From Bacteroidota bacterium (GTDB lineage Bacteria; Bacteroidota; Rhodothermia; Rhodothermales; Rubricoccaceae), in assembly GCA_039821555.1 (NCBI GenBank), contig JBCBNX010000001.1, positions 112,576 to 176,575 on the forward strand: a DNA stretch of 64,000 nt, given 5' to 3'. Shown one piece after another: positions 7,200 to 15,714 of this stretch. Made by a program: the position numbers and the translations under genes. The notes beneath the pieces were generated by a model. The model was not told the DNA's origin, searched no databases, and was given only the letters and a program-made list of their open reading frames with translations. Within the stretch, counting starts at the first letter, position 1, and the number at the start of each line of letters is the position of its first letter.

Positions 7200-7655
7200 A
7201 TGGGTCTGCTCGACTTCCTCAAAGACACCGGCGAGAAGCTCTTCGGCAAGGACAATCCGCAGCCGGAAGACGTAAAGACGATGCTCAACGACGACCTCCC
7301 TGGCGTCGAGATCACCGGCGTCATGATCAACGACGGGACCGTGTCGCTCCACGGCACCGCGGATTCCTATTCGACCAAGAACAAGGCGGTCCTCATGGCC
7401 GGCAACGTCAAGGGCATCGACAAGGTCAATGACGACAATCTCAAGGTGGACACCGGCGAGCCCGAAGCCCCGCCTGAGCCGGTCGTGGAGTACTACACCA
7501 TCCAGAGTGGGGACTCACTCTCGAAGATCGCCAAGGCGAAGTATGGCGATGCAATGAAGTACCCGACCATCTTCGAGGCCAACAAGGAGGTGATCAAGGA
7601 CCCGAACAAGATCTACCCCGGCCAGAAGATTGTCATCCCGAAGCTCGAAGCGTAA
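7200..7655 (+). CDS. kbp: BON-LysM protein, Kbp/YgaU-like
   Basis: 151 residues laid out as in E. coli Kbp (YgaU), a K+-binding protein: N-terminal MGLLDFLKDTGEKLFGKD, a BON domain (about 25-85; GVEITGVMINDGTVSLHGTA and VLMAGNVKGIDKVNDDNL), a short acidic-proline linker (EPEAPPEP) and a C-terminal LysM domain (about 97-149; YYTIQSGDSLSKIAKAKYGD, NKIYPGQKIVIP). There is no signal peptide, as in the E. coli protein. Expected role is osmotic or potassium sensing, or a link to peptidoglycan. A strong terminator follows. The match is across the whole length, so the family call is firm; ion binding is inferred. Confidence 0.9.
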   Translation: MGLLDFLKDTGEKLFGKDNPQPEDVKTMLNDDLPGVEITGVMINDGTVSLHGTADSYSTKNKAVLMAGNVKGIDKVNDDNLKVDTGEPEAPPEPVVEYYTIQSGDSLSKIAKAKYGDAMKYPTIFEANKEVIKDPNKIYPGQKIVIPKLEA

Positions 7656-7683
7656 GCGCCGAGCACGACCGCCGTACTGGCCG

Positions 7684-8130
7684 TCAGTACAGCTTTTCGA
7701 GCCGCTCCCGTTCGCTCAGCGTCGGGGGCGGCTTTTTTTGCCAGTAGCTTTCCGCCTGGGGGTCTGGCCGCGTGAGGATGGGGCTGTCCAAAAACGTCCG
7801 GCGTCCCCAGCCAATCGGTAAGACGCCGAGGAAGAAAACCAGCGTCAGCAGGATCCGTGAGACGACGGCGCCGAGCGCGAGGGCTAGCAGCATCCACGCT
7901 TGGTAGACCGGCCGGAGCAGCATCGGTGTGAGTTGGCCGAGGACTACGAGCGCGCCGCCGAGGCTCGTGAGCGTAATGACGGCCGAGGTCCATGCCCAGC
8001 CGCGGCGCCACGCCACGACCAGTGCGATGCCGAGGACAACCGTGCCCACCACGCGTCCGAACGATCGCAGTGTGGCGCGGCCCGTGTCGAGCGAGCGCCA
8101 CTCGGCGAGCAGAGCGCGGAGGACAGCCAT
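7684..8130 (-). CDS. SxtJ-like small membrane protein
   Basis: 148 residues with three to four hydrophobic segments (GTVVLGIALVVAW, ITLTSLGGALVVLG, LLALALGAVVSRILLTLVFF) and the C-terminal pattern LGVLPIGWGRR ... ESYWQKK, which matches the SxtJ membrane-protein family found next to sugar- and exporter-related genes. Its function is not known. It lies 19 bases downstream of the lytic-transglycosylase gene on the same strand, so the two probably share a transcript. Its 3' end contains the terminator of the convergent kbp gene, an economical overlap. Confidence 0.72.
   Translation of the reverse strand: MAVLRALLAEWRSLDTGRATLRSFGRVVGTVVLGIALVVAWRRGWAWTSAVITLTSLGGALVVLGQLTPMLLRPVYQAWMLLALALGAVVSRILLTLVFFLGVLPIGWGRRTFLDSPILTRPDPQAESYWQKKPPPTLSERERLEKLY
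7701..7739 (+). terminator. Rho-independent terminator of kbp
   Basis: Stem GCCGCTCCCG (7701-7710) pairs with CGGGGGCGGC (7723-7732) and is followed by seven T residues (7733-7739). It lies inside the last codons of the convergent SxtJ-like gene. Confidence 0.85.
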
Positions 8131-8149
8131 GCGTAGAGACGGTGCTGTG

Positions 8150-10012
8150 CTAGTTACTTGCCACGTCGTCTGCGAACGGCAGGCCCGCTTCAGCGCCCAT
8201 CACCGTGCTCACCGAGCCGACGAGGTCACGCCAAGCGCGGGTGCCCCAAACCTGGCTGTGGATGCGGATAATCTCTGCCTGGCGCTGGCGATACGCCGTC
8301 GGGGTGGCCTCCGCGAGAGCGTAGAACTGGCCCCGCAGCGTACGCAGCCGCGCAAGGTTTGACTCCGTGAAGCCGAACGCCGCGATGTCGGCAACGAGTC
8401 GGTCGTAGGCGTCGTCGGCCGCCGTGCGGTCGGCACCGCTCGTACGGAAGGCGTTCCGGTCGAAGACAAACGTGGCGGCTGGGTCGAGGAGGGTGCGGCC
8501 GGTCCGGGCCAGCAGGTCGGAGGCGCCAAGTGGGAGGAAGAACTGCACCGGAGCCTCACCGACGGCTGCGGTCAAGCTCAGGTTGCCCCGTGGGGGAACA
8601 GCGCCATCGTCGGAAGCCGGAAGGTCGATGTGCGGGTTGAGCGCGCGGAAGCGTTCGTAGGACGAGCCCAGGTCGGCGACCGTACTCCAGTCCAGGCGGT
8701 CGCTGTGCGCAGCGAGGCGGGCGAGTAAGTCCGCGAGGGTGATGCGCTCGCCGTCGATCAAGCGTACGCGCTCCGCTTCCAGCGTGTGTGTGGGGTCGAT
8801 CAGTTCGTCCTCGGTGGCGCGGAGTGAACCGTACGCCTGTAAGACATACGCCCGCGAGTGGTTGCCGAAGCTCGACTGTCGCTTCACGCGTTCGAAGCCG
8901 TCAGTCACGCCCCACATGTACGCATCGACGACCGACTTGTGGTCGAGGGACCGACCCGCCTGCGACTGCATGTAGGCTTGGTAGAGCCGAAAGATGTTGC
9001 CCGGGCCAGTGTGGTAGGCCGAGATGCCCGGGATTTCATGGCCGACGCTGTTGACGTAGCCGCGCAGGAAGACGAACGCTGGTTCGAGCGTGAGTAGCGG
9101 GTGATGCTCCTCGCGCACATCGACGCGGCCCTCACCTGCGGGTAGCTGATAGCGACGGACATCGAAGCGCCGCAGCACATCCGGCATCATCTGATACCGC
9201 GAGCGTGCCCCGGCAGGGGAAACGAGCATGTCCTGGTTGAATGTCTCCACCGTGCCTATCTCCGTCGCGAGCAGGCTCAGCCCAAGTTGGTCGGCAAGGG
9301 CGATCTCATACTGGATTGTGCTCAGCTCGCGCGCCCGCGCCTCGGCGACCTGGTTGGCGTAGCCCCACCGGATCTTGACCTCCTCGCGCGGGACGCCCCG
9401 GCGGACATATTTGTCAACGAGTCGGCGCGTCTCGGTGCGACGCACCTGGTTGATACGGTCCCAGTTCGCCCAGCCGCTGTCTTCGTAGCGGGTCCGCTCG
9501 GCGACCAGTTCGTGCAACTCCAACGTCTCATTCGAGCGTCCGTCGAAGACGCGGATCGTAAAGTTGTCGTCCTGGCCCTGGCGCTTTTCGTACAGGTCGA
9601 GCAGTTGTCGAAACTCGCGGACCGACCGCGGTTGCTGGGCGAAGGACGCTTCGTTGGGGTCGGCTAGGAAGACACTCGCTGCTACCGCCGGGTACATCTG
9701 GTCCGGATGCAGAGGTAGGCCGCTGAACATGAACGGACTGTCCGGGTCGAAACCGATCAGCGGGAGCGGCTCGTCGTCGTCGTCCTCGAAGATGCCATCC
9801 TCGCCCAGGTTCGCAGCGAGGGCCGCGCTCAGGTCAAACTGGCCGAAGTGCGCCGCGAAGGCCCCGATGCCGACCAACAGCCCCAGCACGATGAGCACCA
9901 GAGGCAGGCTAATCGAGGGAGCCGATGCAGAGGGGTCCGGGGACGCGGCGGACGATGGGACGGAAGCGTCAGGAGATGGGGCGTCCGAAGGCGCGGGAGC
10001 GTCGTGGTGCAT
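8150..10012 (-). CDS. Membrane-anchored lytic transglycosylase, SLT domain
   Basis: 620 residues. A proline/serine/alanine-rich cytoplasmic start (1-33) is followed by one transmembrane helix (34-54). The enzyme domain begins near 240: TVETFNQDMLVSPAGARSRYQMMP (catalytic Glu256 in a VETF context where the family usually has ESxF, then SPAGARSRYQ) and ISAYHTGPGNI (330-340) for the usual YNAGPG. These cleave the glycan strand of peptidoglycan, releasing anhydromuropeptides. The long N-terminal and C-terminal parts (60-230, 360-620) match nothing I recognise. Thr replacing the usual Ser after the catalytic Glu and HTGPG for NAGPG are deviations, so activity should not be taken for granted. Confidence 0.8.
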   Translation of the reverse strand: MHHDAPAPSDAPSPDASVPSSAASPDPSASAPSISLPLVLIVLGLLVGIGAFAAHFGQFDLSAALAANLGEDGIFEDDDDEPLPLIGFDPDSPFMFSGLPLHPDQMYPAVAASVFLADPNEASFAQQPRSVREFRQLLDLYEKRQGQDDNFTIRVFDGRSNETLELHELVAERTRYEDSGWANWDRINQVRRTETRRLVDKYVRRGVPREEVKIRWGYANQVAEARARELSTIQYEIALADQLGLSLLATEIGTVETFNQDMLVSPAGARSRYQMMPDVLRRFDVRRYQLPAGEGRVDVREEHHPLLTLEPAFVFLRGYVNSVGHEIPGISAYHTGPGNIFRLYQAYMQSQAGRSLDHKSVVDAYMWGVTDGFERVKRQSSFGNHSRAYVLQAYGSLRATEDELIDPTHTLEAERVRLIDGERITLADLLARLAAHSDRLDWSTVADLGSSYERFRALNPHIDLPASDDGAVPPRGNLSLTAAVGEAPVQFFLPLGASDLLARTGRTLLDPAATFVFDRNAFRTSGADRTAADDAYDRLVADIAAFGFTESNLARLRTLRGQFYALAEATPTAYRQRQAEIIRIHSQVWGTRAWRDLVGSVSTVMGAEAGLPFADDVASN

Positions 10013-10120
10013 GCGGAAGGAGAAGGAAAGGGCAGGCGAGCGGGTCGGGAGGGCTATCCTGCTGGCAGAAATCTACGCGAATCCTCCAGCGTTCGTACGT
10101 GCAAATTCAGTACCGAGCCT

Positions 10121-10153
10121 AAAAAACGGAGCCGAAACGGCATGCTCTCCGAG
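10121..10153 (-). terminator. Probable terminator downstream of the amidotransferase-like gene
   Basis: On the minus strand GCCGTTTCGGC (10131-10141) forms a 4-bp stem within a longer imperfect stem closed by TCCG, followed by six T residues at 10121-10126. A second hairpin (8-bp arms GCAGAGCG/CGCTCTGC near 10175-10201) lies just upstream. Together they separate the amidotransferase-like gene from the transglycosylase gene. Confidence 0.5.
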
Positions 10154-10215
10154 GTGATTCGTGGACGGCAGAGCGATCCAGTCCGTTCCCGCGCTCTGCG
10201 AGGCTGCACGGTGGG

Positions 10216-10914
10216 CTAGACAGCACCAGCAGCGCGCCGGACCACGTGTGCGAAGAGTGGGGCCCCGACCGCGCCGAGTCGCTCGGGATGGTACTGGACA
10301 CCGAGCAGTCGCCCGTCGTCTCCTTCCAACGCCTCAACGACACCGTCTGGTGCGTAGCCTGTCGCCACCAATCCGTCCCCGCACGTTGCCACGGCTTGTA
10401 GGTGCCGGGTGTTGACCTCCACCTGCTCGCCGAGCACGTCCGCCATGGTCGAACCGCTCGCATGCTCCACGGCGTGCATGGTCCCGCCACGTTTCACGCT
10501 GTGCGCGGCTGTTCCTGTGCGTTGCCGCTGGACATCGGCGTAGATCGTCCCGCCGAGAAGCGCGTTCATCAGCTGCATCCCGTAGCAAATACCCAACACG
10601 GGCTTCGAGGTGGCAAGAAAGCGCTGAAGAAGCGCCTGGTCAGCAGCCTCCCGGATCGGGTGCGTCGGGTCGATGTCGGTCGGAAGCGTCGGGCAAGCAC
10701 GGTCGGTGACGAGCCCGTGCACGACGGCGGGACCACCCGTCACCACGAGGCCATCGAGCAGTGACACGTAGCGGTCGGCCATCGCCCGCACATCGCCAGC
10801 CATGGGGACGATGACGGGGACGCCGCCCGCCGTCTCGACGGCACGCACATAGGCCGAGTCAAGGCGCTGCTCGCCGTCGTTGAGAGAGGTGGTGATGCCG
10901 ATGAAGGGCGCCAT
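10216..10914 (-). CDS. Class I glutamine-amidotransferase-like hydrolase, PuuD/peptidase C26 family
   Basis: 232 residues. The family hydrolyses gamma-glutamyl bonds; PuuD releases GABA from gamma-glutamyl-GABA in putrescine breakdown. The start MAPFIGITTS and VVTGGPAVV (57-65) are typical, the nucleophile is Cys110 in GICYGMQLMNALLGG, the catalytic His lies in GVQYHPERLG near the C-terminus, and TRHLQAV precedes it. No other polyamine genes are nearby, so the true substrate is open. It stands alone, with an upstream spacer of more than 200 bases. Confidence 0.88.
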   Translation of the reverse strand: MAPFIGITTSLNDGEQRLDSAYVRAVETAGGVPVIVPMAGDVRAMADRYVSLLDGLVVTGGPAVVHGLVTDRACPTLPTDIDPTHPIREAADQALLQRFLATSKPVLGICYGMQLMNALLGGTIYADVQRQRTGTAAHSVKRGGTMHAVEHASGSTMADVLGEQVEVNTRHLQAVATCGDGLVATGYAPDGVVEALEGDDGRLLGVQYHPERLGAVGAPLFAHVVRRAAGAV

Positions 10915-11142
10915 ATGTAGGAACGCAGTCCGCGTCGAAACCAGAGGAAATGCGAAGGCAGGAAGGAGAAAAGTAGCGCCGGAAGCGCTGACAGATTAAT
11001 TCGACGTAATGGAAGCGGTTGCGCGGGGCCGTCAGCGGATCCGACACGGAGGAGGTGCCGGTTCGGGTGACTCGCTCGCATCGTCCCGCACCCGGGTCCG
11101 CGACCCGACGGCGATGCACCTGTGCCATCCACCCAGTTCTGC

Positions 11143-11289
11143 ATGAACACCCTGCACCACACCCTCCACACCGTCGTCCGCGAAGTGACCAGTCAGGCAC
11201 GCCGCATCCAGCTTATCGGCCTGCCGACCGTCTTCACCTTGCTCCCACCCTCCACCGTGTCTCGCGAGGACGAGGAACGCGTAGGTTAG
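11143..11289 (+). CDS. Possible 48-residue protein abutting the Gp157-like gene
   Basis: An ATG at 11143 opens a 48-codon frame that starts MNTLHHTLHTVVREVTSQAR and ends in a TAG at 11287-11289; the next base begins the GTG start of the downstream gene. Stop and start touching exactly is what a coupled gene pair looks like. The peptide is amphipathic with no known motif. If it is not real, the 375 bases from 10915 to 11289 contain only the promoters of the two flanking genes. Confidence 0.33.
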   Translation: MNTLHHTLHTVVREVTSQARRIQLIGLPTVFTLLPPSTVSREDEERVG

Positions 11290-11850
11290 GTGCACCCGCA
11301 TCGTACTAGCTACGCCTCTCGACCCGTGCCCGACCCAGTCCGTCCGCTCAACCTGTACGACCTCGACGCCGACCTCGCTGACCTCGAACGCGAGTTGGTG
11401 GAAGCCGGGGGGGAGGTCGACGACGAAACCGAGGCTCGGCACAACGCGCTCCTCGATGCCCGCGAGGACAAGATCGAAGCGTGTGTGGCTGTGATCCGTC
11501 GACTGAGTGTGAGCGCGGAGGCCATCGAAGCGGAGCGCAAGCGGCTGCAGAGTGCCGAGCGCGCCCTCAAGAACTCGGCGCAGCGGATGAAGGACCGCCT
11601 TCTCGACTCGATGCAGCGGCGGGGCGAGACGCAGCAGCAGACACGTCTGGGCACGGTCCGCGTCCAGCAGGCTTCGCGCCGAGCGGTGGAACTACGCGTG
11701 GACGTGGACGACCTCCCCGACCATTTCGTCAAGGTCCGCCCACCAGAGGCCGACCTCAGTGCATTGCGCGAGGCCCTGGACTCGGGCGACGAGGAGGCCG
11801 CGACCCTCGCTGAACTCGCGCCAGCCACCTCCTACGTGCGGATCTACTAA
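11290..11850 (+). CDS. Gp157-like protein of phage origin
   Basis: 186 residues. Residues 55-115 are a coiled coil (IEACVAVIRRLSVSAEAIEAE, RKRLQSAERALKNSAQRMKD), followed by the Siphovirus Gp157 signature: a LLDSMQRRGETQQQTRLGTV segment, then RRAVELRVDVDDLPDHFVKV, PPEADLSALREALDSGDE and a terminal TSYVRIY strand. Gp157 of Streptococcus phages has been linked to resistance to other phages. No other phage gene is nearby, so it may be a stray or adopted gene. A second in-frame GTG at 11326 (VPDPVRPLNLYD) is an equally good start. Confidence 0.8.
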   Translation: MHPHRTSYASRPVPDPVRPLNLYDLDADLADLERELVEAGGEVDDETEARHNALLDAREDKIEACVAVIRRLSVSAEAIEAERKRLQSAERALKNSAQRMKDRLLDSMQRRGETQQQTRLGTVRVQQASRRAVELRVDVDDLPDHFVKVRPPEADLSALREALDSGDEEAATLAELAPATSYVRIY

Positions 11851-11900
11851 ACGCGCTCAGACGCCTGCTTGGGGAGCCTCGGGTGCGCTATGTCGACCGT

Positions 11901-14900
11901 CTAAGGCTGGGGGCTCGTCGTCTCGTCCATCTTGTGCGTCTGCAGCGTATAGGCCGGTACAGCACGCTCGATGCCTTTCAGCTGGTAGGCCTTTTCTCCT
12001 GCGTAGGGGAAGGCCGCCTTCGTAAGCGCGTAGACAGGGAACGAGACGAGCGCTTGGCCTGGCGTGCAGGCACCCTCGAGGCGGGCCGCCAAGTTCACCC
12101 CCTGGCCAATGGCGGTGTACTCCACTAGGTCTTCCGAGCCGAAATTGCCCACCATGACCTCGGCCTGGTTGACGCCGACACGAAGGTCAAGGCTTGCCGG
12201 AAGATTCGCCGCCGCCCACTGTCTGCGCAGGCGACGAAACACGTGCTGCATGGCGGCCGCGCACTGCACGGCCTGCCGCGCTTGTTCCTCCGGTGGCATC
12301 TGGTCGGCTGCGCCGAAGAGGGCCATGATGCCATCGCCCATGAACTTGTCGAGCGTGCCGCCGTGGTCTTCGATGAGGGCGACCATCTCGGTGAGGTAGG
12401 CGTTGAGCATCCCCGTGACCACGCCTGGGTCGGTCGTGTCCGAGAAGCGGGTGAAGCCCTTGAGGTCGGAGAACAGGACCGTGACGCGCTTCCGTTCGTT
12501 GACGACGCTCACGTCTTCGTCGGCCGTGAGGATGCGGTCCACGACCTTCTTGGAGAAGAACTTCCGGAGCCGCGAGCCGCGCACGATCTCTGCGAGCTGG
12601 TCGCGAACGCGCTCTTCTAGCTGCTCGTTGAGTTCGCGGAGCTCGCCCGCCTGCTCCTCGATCACAGACTTCTGCAACTCGACGCGTTCTTTCTCCTCGG
12701 CAAGTTCGCGGGTCCGCTCTGTGACGACGTGTTCGAGGTGCTCCGCACGACGGCGCAGTTGGCGCACGCGGATGGCGAAGCCGCCGTAGAGCACGGCGAC
12801 GCCAAGCAGGAGACACACCACGAAGAACCAGGTGGTCTGGTAGAAATAGGGCTGCAGGGTGAACGAGACGGAGGCGCCTAGGTTGTTCCAGACGCCGTCG
12901 TTGTTCATGGCCTGCACGCGAAACGTGTAGGTGCTGGGCCGCAAGTCGGTGTAGAACGCCTGCCGTCGTGCTACCGGCTCACTCCAGGTGTCGTCGCGGC
13001 CGTCGAGGCGATAGCGATAGCGCACATCGGCTGGCGCGAAGAACGACAGCGCGGCGAAGTCGAACTCGAACTCGCGGCTACCGGAGGGCAGCGACAGGGT
13101 GCCCGCGCGTGCCGCCCCGAGCGGCTGAGGCGCTCCGCCCACGAGCACCCGCTGCACCGCAACAGGAGGCGCGACTCGGTTCGACGGTAGCGCCGACGGA
13201 TCGAGCACGACAACGCCGTCGATGGTGGGAAACCATAGCCGTCCATCGGACGCCTGCAGTGCAGCGGGGCCGACACCACCTGTGCCCTCAGCGTTGCGGG
13301 CACCGTCGGCCACACCAAGAATGTCAGGGTCAAGGCGGACGCGCCCGTCTCCGTCTGGAAGAAGGTCCGCGCGGAGCAGATGGGCAAGGCCCCGGTCAGT
13401 GTTGACCCAAAGCGCGCCCGTGTCGTCGTCAAGCAGGCTCAAGATGCCGTCGGAGGGGAGGCCCTCCCGCGTGGAGAAGGTGGCGAAGGAGGGCACGCCG
13501 TCGTCACCGATGCAGCGGCGTGAGAGGCCGCCGCCGTAGGTCCCGATCCACAGGCACCCATCGCGGCTTGCCAGGAGGTCCAGCACGAGGTCGTGGCTGA
13601 GCCCGTCGTCGGTGGTGATGGTTTCTGCGACCGTCGGTAGGCCGTCCCGGACCTCGATCCGGCTGAGGCCGCCGCCGTAGGTCCCCGCCCAGAGCACGCC
13701 AGCGTTGTCTTCCTCGAAGGTGTTGACCGAGGAGCGACCGAGCCCGTCGGCTTCGGTGAGCACGCCGGGGAGCAGGCGCTCGCCGCGGGCGCGCACGATC
13801 CCGGCATCGGTGCCGATCCACAGCGTCCCGTCGCTTGCCTCAAAGAGAGCGAGCACCCACGGGTCCGGCAAGCCGTCGTCCATGGTGAAGGACGCGCATC
13901 GCCAACGGCCCGCCTCTGCGCTGGGAGGGCGAGCGCAGCGGGCAAGGCCGTCGCCGTTGGTGCCCACCCACAGCGTCCCGTCGCGCGTCTCGACGACCGC
14001 GTTCACAAAGTCACTCGCGAGGCCTGACGGACCGTCGGCGCGGAGCGTCTCCACCACCCGGCCGTCCTCGATTCGGCTCACGCCGCCCCCGTCGGTGCCT
14101 ACCCAGACGCGTCCGCGGCGCCCCTCGGCAATCGAGTAGGCGACGGCCGCCTCTAGCCCCTCTGGCTCTCCGAACGGCGTCATCTTGGCGTCCCGTAGGT
14201 GGACAAGGCCTGTGCCGAGCACGCTCACCCACAGCCCGCCTTCGTGATCCAGCAGCAACGAGCCGATAGCACGCACCGCCTCGCCTGCAGTCTCCGTCAG
14301 CCGGTCTAGCTCAGGCCCGTCGTCGTCCCTCCATCGGAAGAGCCCATCGCCATCGGTGCCGATCCACAGAGAGCCCGCCGTGTCAAAGACCAGGTCGGCG
14401 ATGCGCGCGGCGGACAGTTGAGGGATCGGCGTGGCGGTGCGCGGCTGGGTGCCGCTCAGGTCGAGCCGGGCGAGGCCGTCCAATCCGCCAACCCACAGGC
14501 GCTGCGGCGCTTGGGGATCGAGAGCGAGCGCGAGGACCGGGGCAGCCAGGTTATCGCCAAGGTGGTCATAGGTCGTCACGCTGCGGCCATCGAACCAGGC
14601 GAGGCCAGCGCCCGTGCCGATCCACACGCCGTCGCGACCGTCTGCATCGGTCGCGGGCAGGAGGACGCCAACGTAAGGGTCCGCTAGTCCCTCCGAGCGG
14701 CATGTGAAGGCGGGCACGTCGGCGGAGAGTGCGCTCCAGCAGAGGCCCGCCTCGGTGCCTACCCAGAGCTGCGCGTCAGTCGCCGCCAGAGCGAAGATCG
14801 AAGCGGAAGGAAGGCCGTGGGTGGTGTCGAAGACAGCGAGCTCGCCGTCGGGTAGAAGCCGAGCGAGCCCATCGCTCGTGCCGATCCAGAGGGCTCCCGC

Positions 14901-15311
14901 CGCATCTCCAGTAAGAGCGTTGGCGTTATTCGAACGGAGCGAGGGGTGCGTGCGCGTGGAGATGGTCTCGAACGCGACCCCGTCAAAGCGGCCGACTCCA
15001 GCCAGGGTGGCGGCCCACACATAGCCGTCCGTAGACTGGGCGAGCGCGTCCACATTGCTCTGCGGAAGCCCGTCGTCGCTTGTCCACGGCGTGGCACGGT
15101 ACTGTGAGGGGAGCTTGTCAGGGCTGAGCAGGTTGGTGCGTGGCTGGGCCGAGGTCGGCATGGGCTGCCCTGCCAGATCCGGAGCGAGCGCGACTGCTCC
15201 AAGCGTGAGCAGAGCCCCAGCCCACCCGAAGCCCCGCCACAGGAAATACCACACCCAAACCCGACCAGCGCGGGCGGGTTGGTGGACAGGCAATACGGGG
15301 CAGCAGTGCAC
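11901..15311 (-). CDS. Two-component-type beta-propeller sensor fused to a class III adenylate/guanylate cyclase
   Basis: 1,136 residues. A signal-anchor start (about 25-48) is followed by roughly a dozen two-component propeller repeats of the type GALWIGTSDGLARL (80-735), a Y_Y_Y domain (about 745-815: YRYRLDGRDDTWSEP), a transmembrane helix (about 827-847) and a dimerising coiled coil (850-910). The C-terminal cyclase domain carries metal-binding aspartates (Asp949 in VTVLFSDLKGFT and Asp993 in GDGIMALFG), Lys989 in DKFMGD and Thr1066 in VEYTAIGQG (both favour ATP), and the Asn1073/Arg1077 pair in NLAARLE. A periplasmic propeller sensing a ligand and controlling cytoplasmic cAMP synthesis is the likely design. 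Most propeller sensors end in a kinase or a transcription factor. Translation starts at GTG. Confidence 0.93.
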   Translation of the reverse strand: MHCCPVLPVHQPARAGRVWVWYFLWRGFGWAGALLTLGAVALAPDLAGQPMPTSAQPRTNLLSPDKLPSQYRATPWTSDDGLPQSNVDALAQSTDGYVWAATLAGVGRFDGVAFETISTRTHPSLRSNNANALTGDAAGALWIGTSDGLARLLPDGELAVFDTTHGLPSASIFALAATDAQLWVGTEAGLCWSALSADVPAFTCRSEGLADPYVGVLLPATDADGRDGVWIGTGAGLAWFDGRSVTTYDHLGDNLAAPVLALALDPQAPQRLWVGGLDGLARLDLSGTQPRTATPIPQLSAARIADLVFDTAGSLWIGTDGDGLFRWRDDDGPELDRLTETAGEAVRAIGSLLLDHEGGLWVSVLGTGLVHLRDAKMTPFGEPEGLEAAVAYSIAEGRRGRVWVGTDGGGVSRIEDGRVVETLRADGPSGLASDFVNAVVETRDGTLWVGTNGDGLARCARPPSAEAGRWRCASFTMDDGLPDPWVLALFEASDGTLWIGTDAGIVRARGERLLPGVLTEADGLGRSSVNTFEEDNAGVLWAGTYGGGLSRIEVRDGLPTVAETITTDDGLSHDLVLDLLASRDGCLWIGTYGGGLSRRCIGDDGVPSFATFSTREGLPSDGILSLLDDDTGALWVNTDRGLAHLLRADLLPDGDGRVRLDPDILGVADGARNAEGTGGVGPAALQASDGRLWFPTIDGVVVLDPSALPSNRVAPPVAVQRVLVGGAPQPLGAARAGTLSLPSGSREFEFDFAALSFFAPADVRYRYRLDGRDDTWSEPVARRQAFYTDLRPSTYTFRVQAMNNDGVWNNLGASVSFTLQPYFYQTTWFFVVCLLLGVAVLYGGFAIRVRQLRRRAEHLEHVVTERTRELAEEKERVELQKSVIEEQAGELRELNEQLEERVRDQLAEIVRGSRLRKFFSKKVVDRILTADEDVSVVNERKRVTVLFSDLKGFTRFSDTTDPGVVTGMLNAYLTEMVALIEDHGGTLDKFMGDGIMALFGAADQMPPEEQARQAVQCAAAMQHVFRRLRRQWAAANLPASLDLRVGVNQAEVMVGNFGSEDLVEYTAIGQGVNLAARLEGACTPGQALVSFPVYALTKAAFPYAGEKAYQLKGIERAVPAYTLQTHKMDETTSPQP

Positions 15312-15714
15312 GACGCGAGGCGAAAGGCTCCTAGATCAACGATCGGGAGGACAAGGACGATGCCGATCCCGACCGAGGGCTAGGGATCGTCGTCTTCGCA
15401 TCCGATGGGCTCTTGAGAACTTGGGAGGGCGCTCGACTCGGCCAACGCATGCGAGAACGATGTGGCCGCCGTGCACAATTCTACCCTCATCGTTTCAAAA
15501 CACCGTACACCAGCGCTCTACAGGGCGATATCACTTCGAGACTGGCGGGTTTCAAAGCGAGACCCTCCAGAGCAGACGTTCCAAACGGTGCGAGTAAATG
15601 GCGGATACGGGGCCTGGTGCGACCGGCTACCCCTCAGCGCGAGAGACAGGCCAGACGCTTGCGAGAGAGGTGGAGTGAGTTGCTCCGCAATCCCCCTACT
15701 ACCACACCACAGAT
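15312..15714. other. Intergenic region without a recognised gene
   Basis: 403 bases between the divergent cyclase and subtilase genes. Frames here are arginine/serine-rich and look like shadows. I see no RNA gene, repeat or terminator; it presumably carries both promoters. Confidence 0.6.

Noticed and set aside
15312-15714. A tRNA or small RNA in the 403-base spacer
   Set aside because: No T-loop consensus (GGTTCGAATCC or its complement), no strong fold and no terminator seen on either strand.
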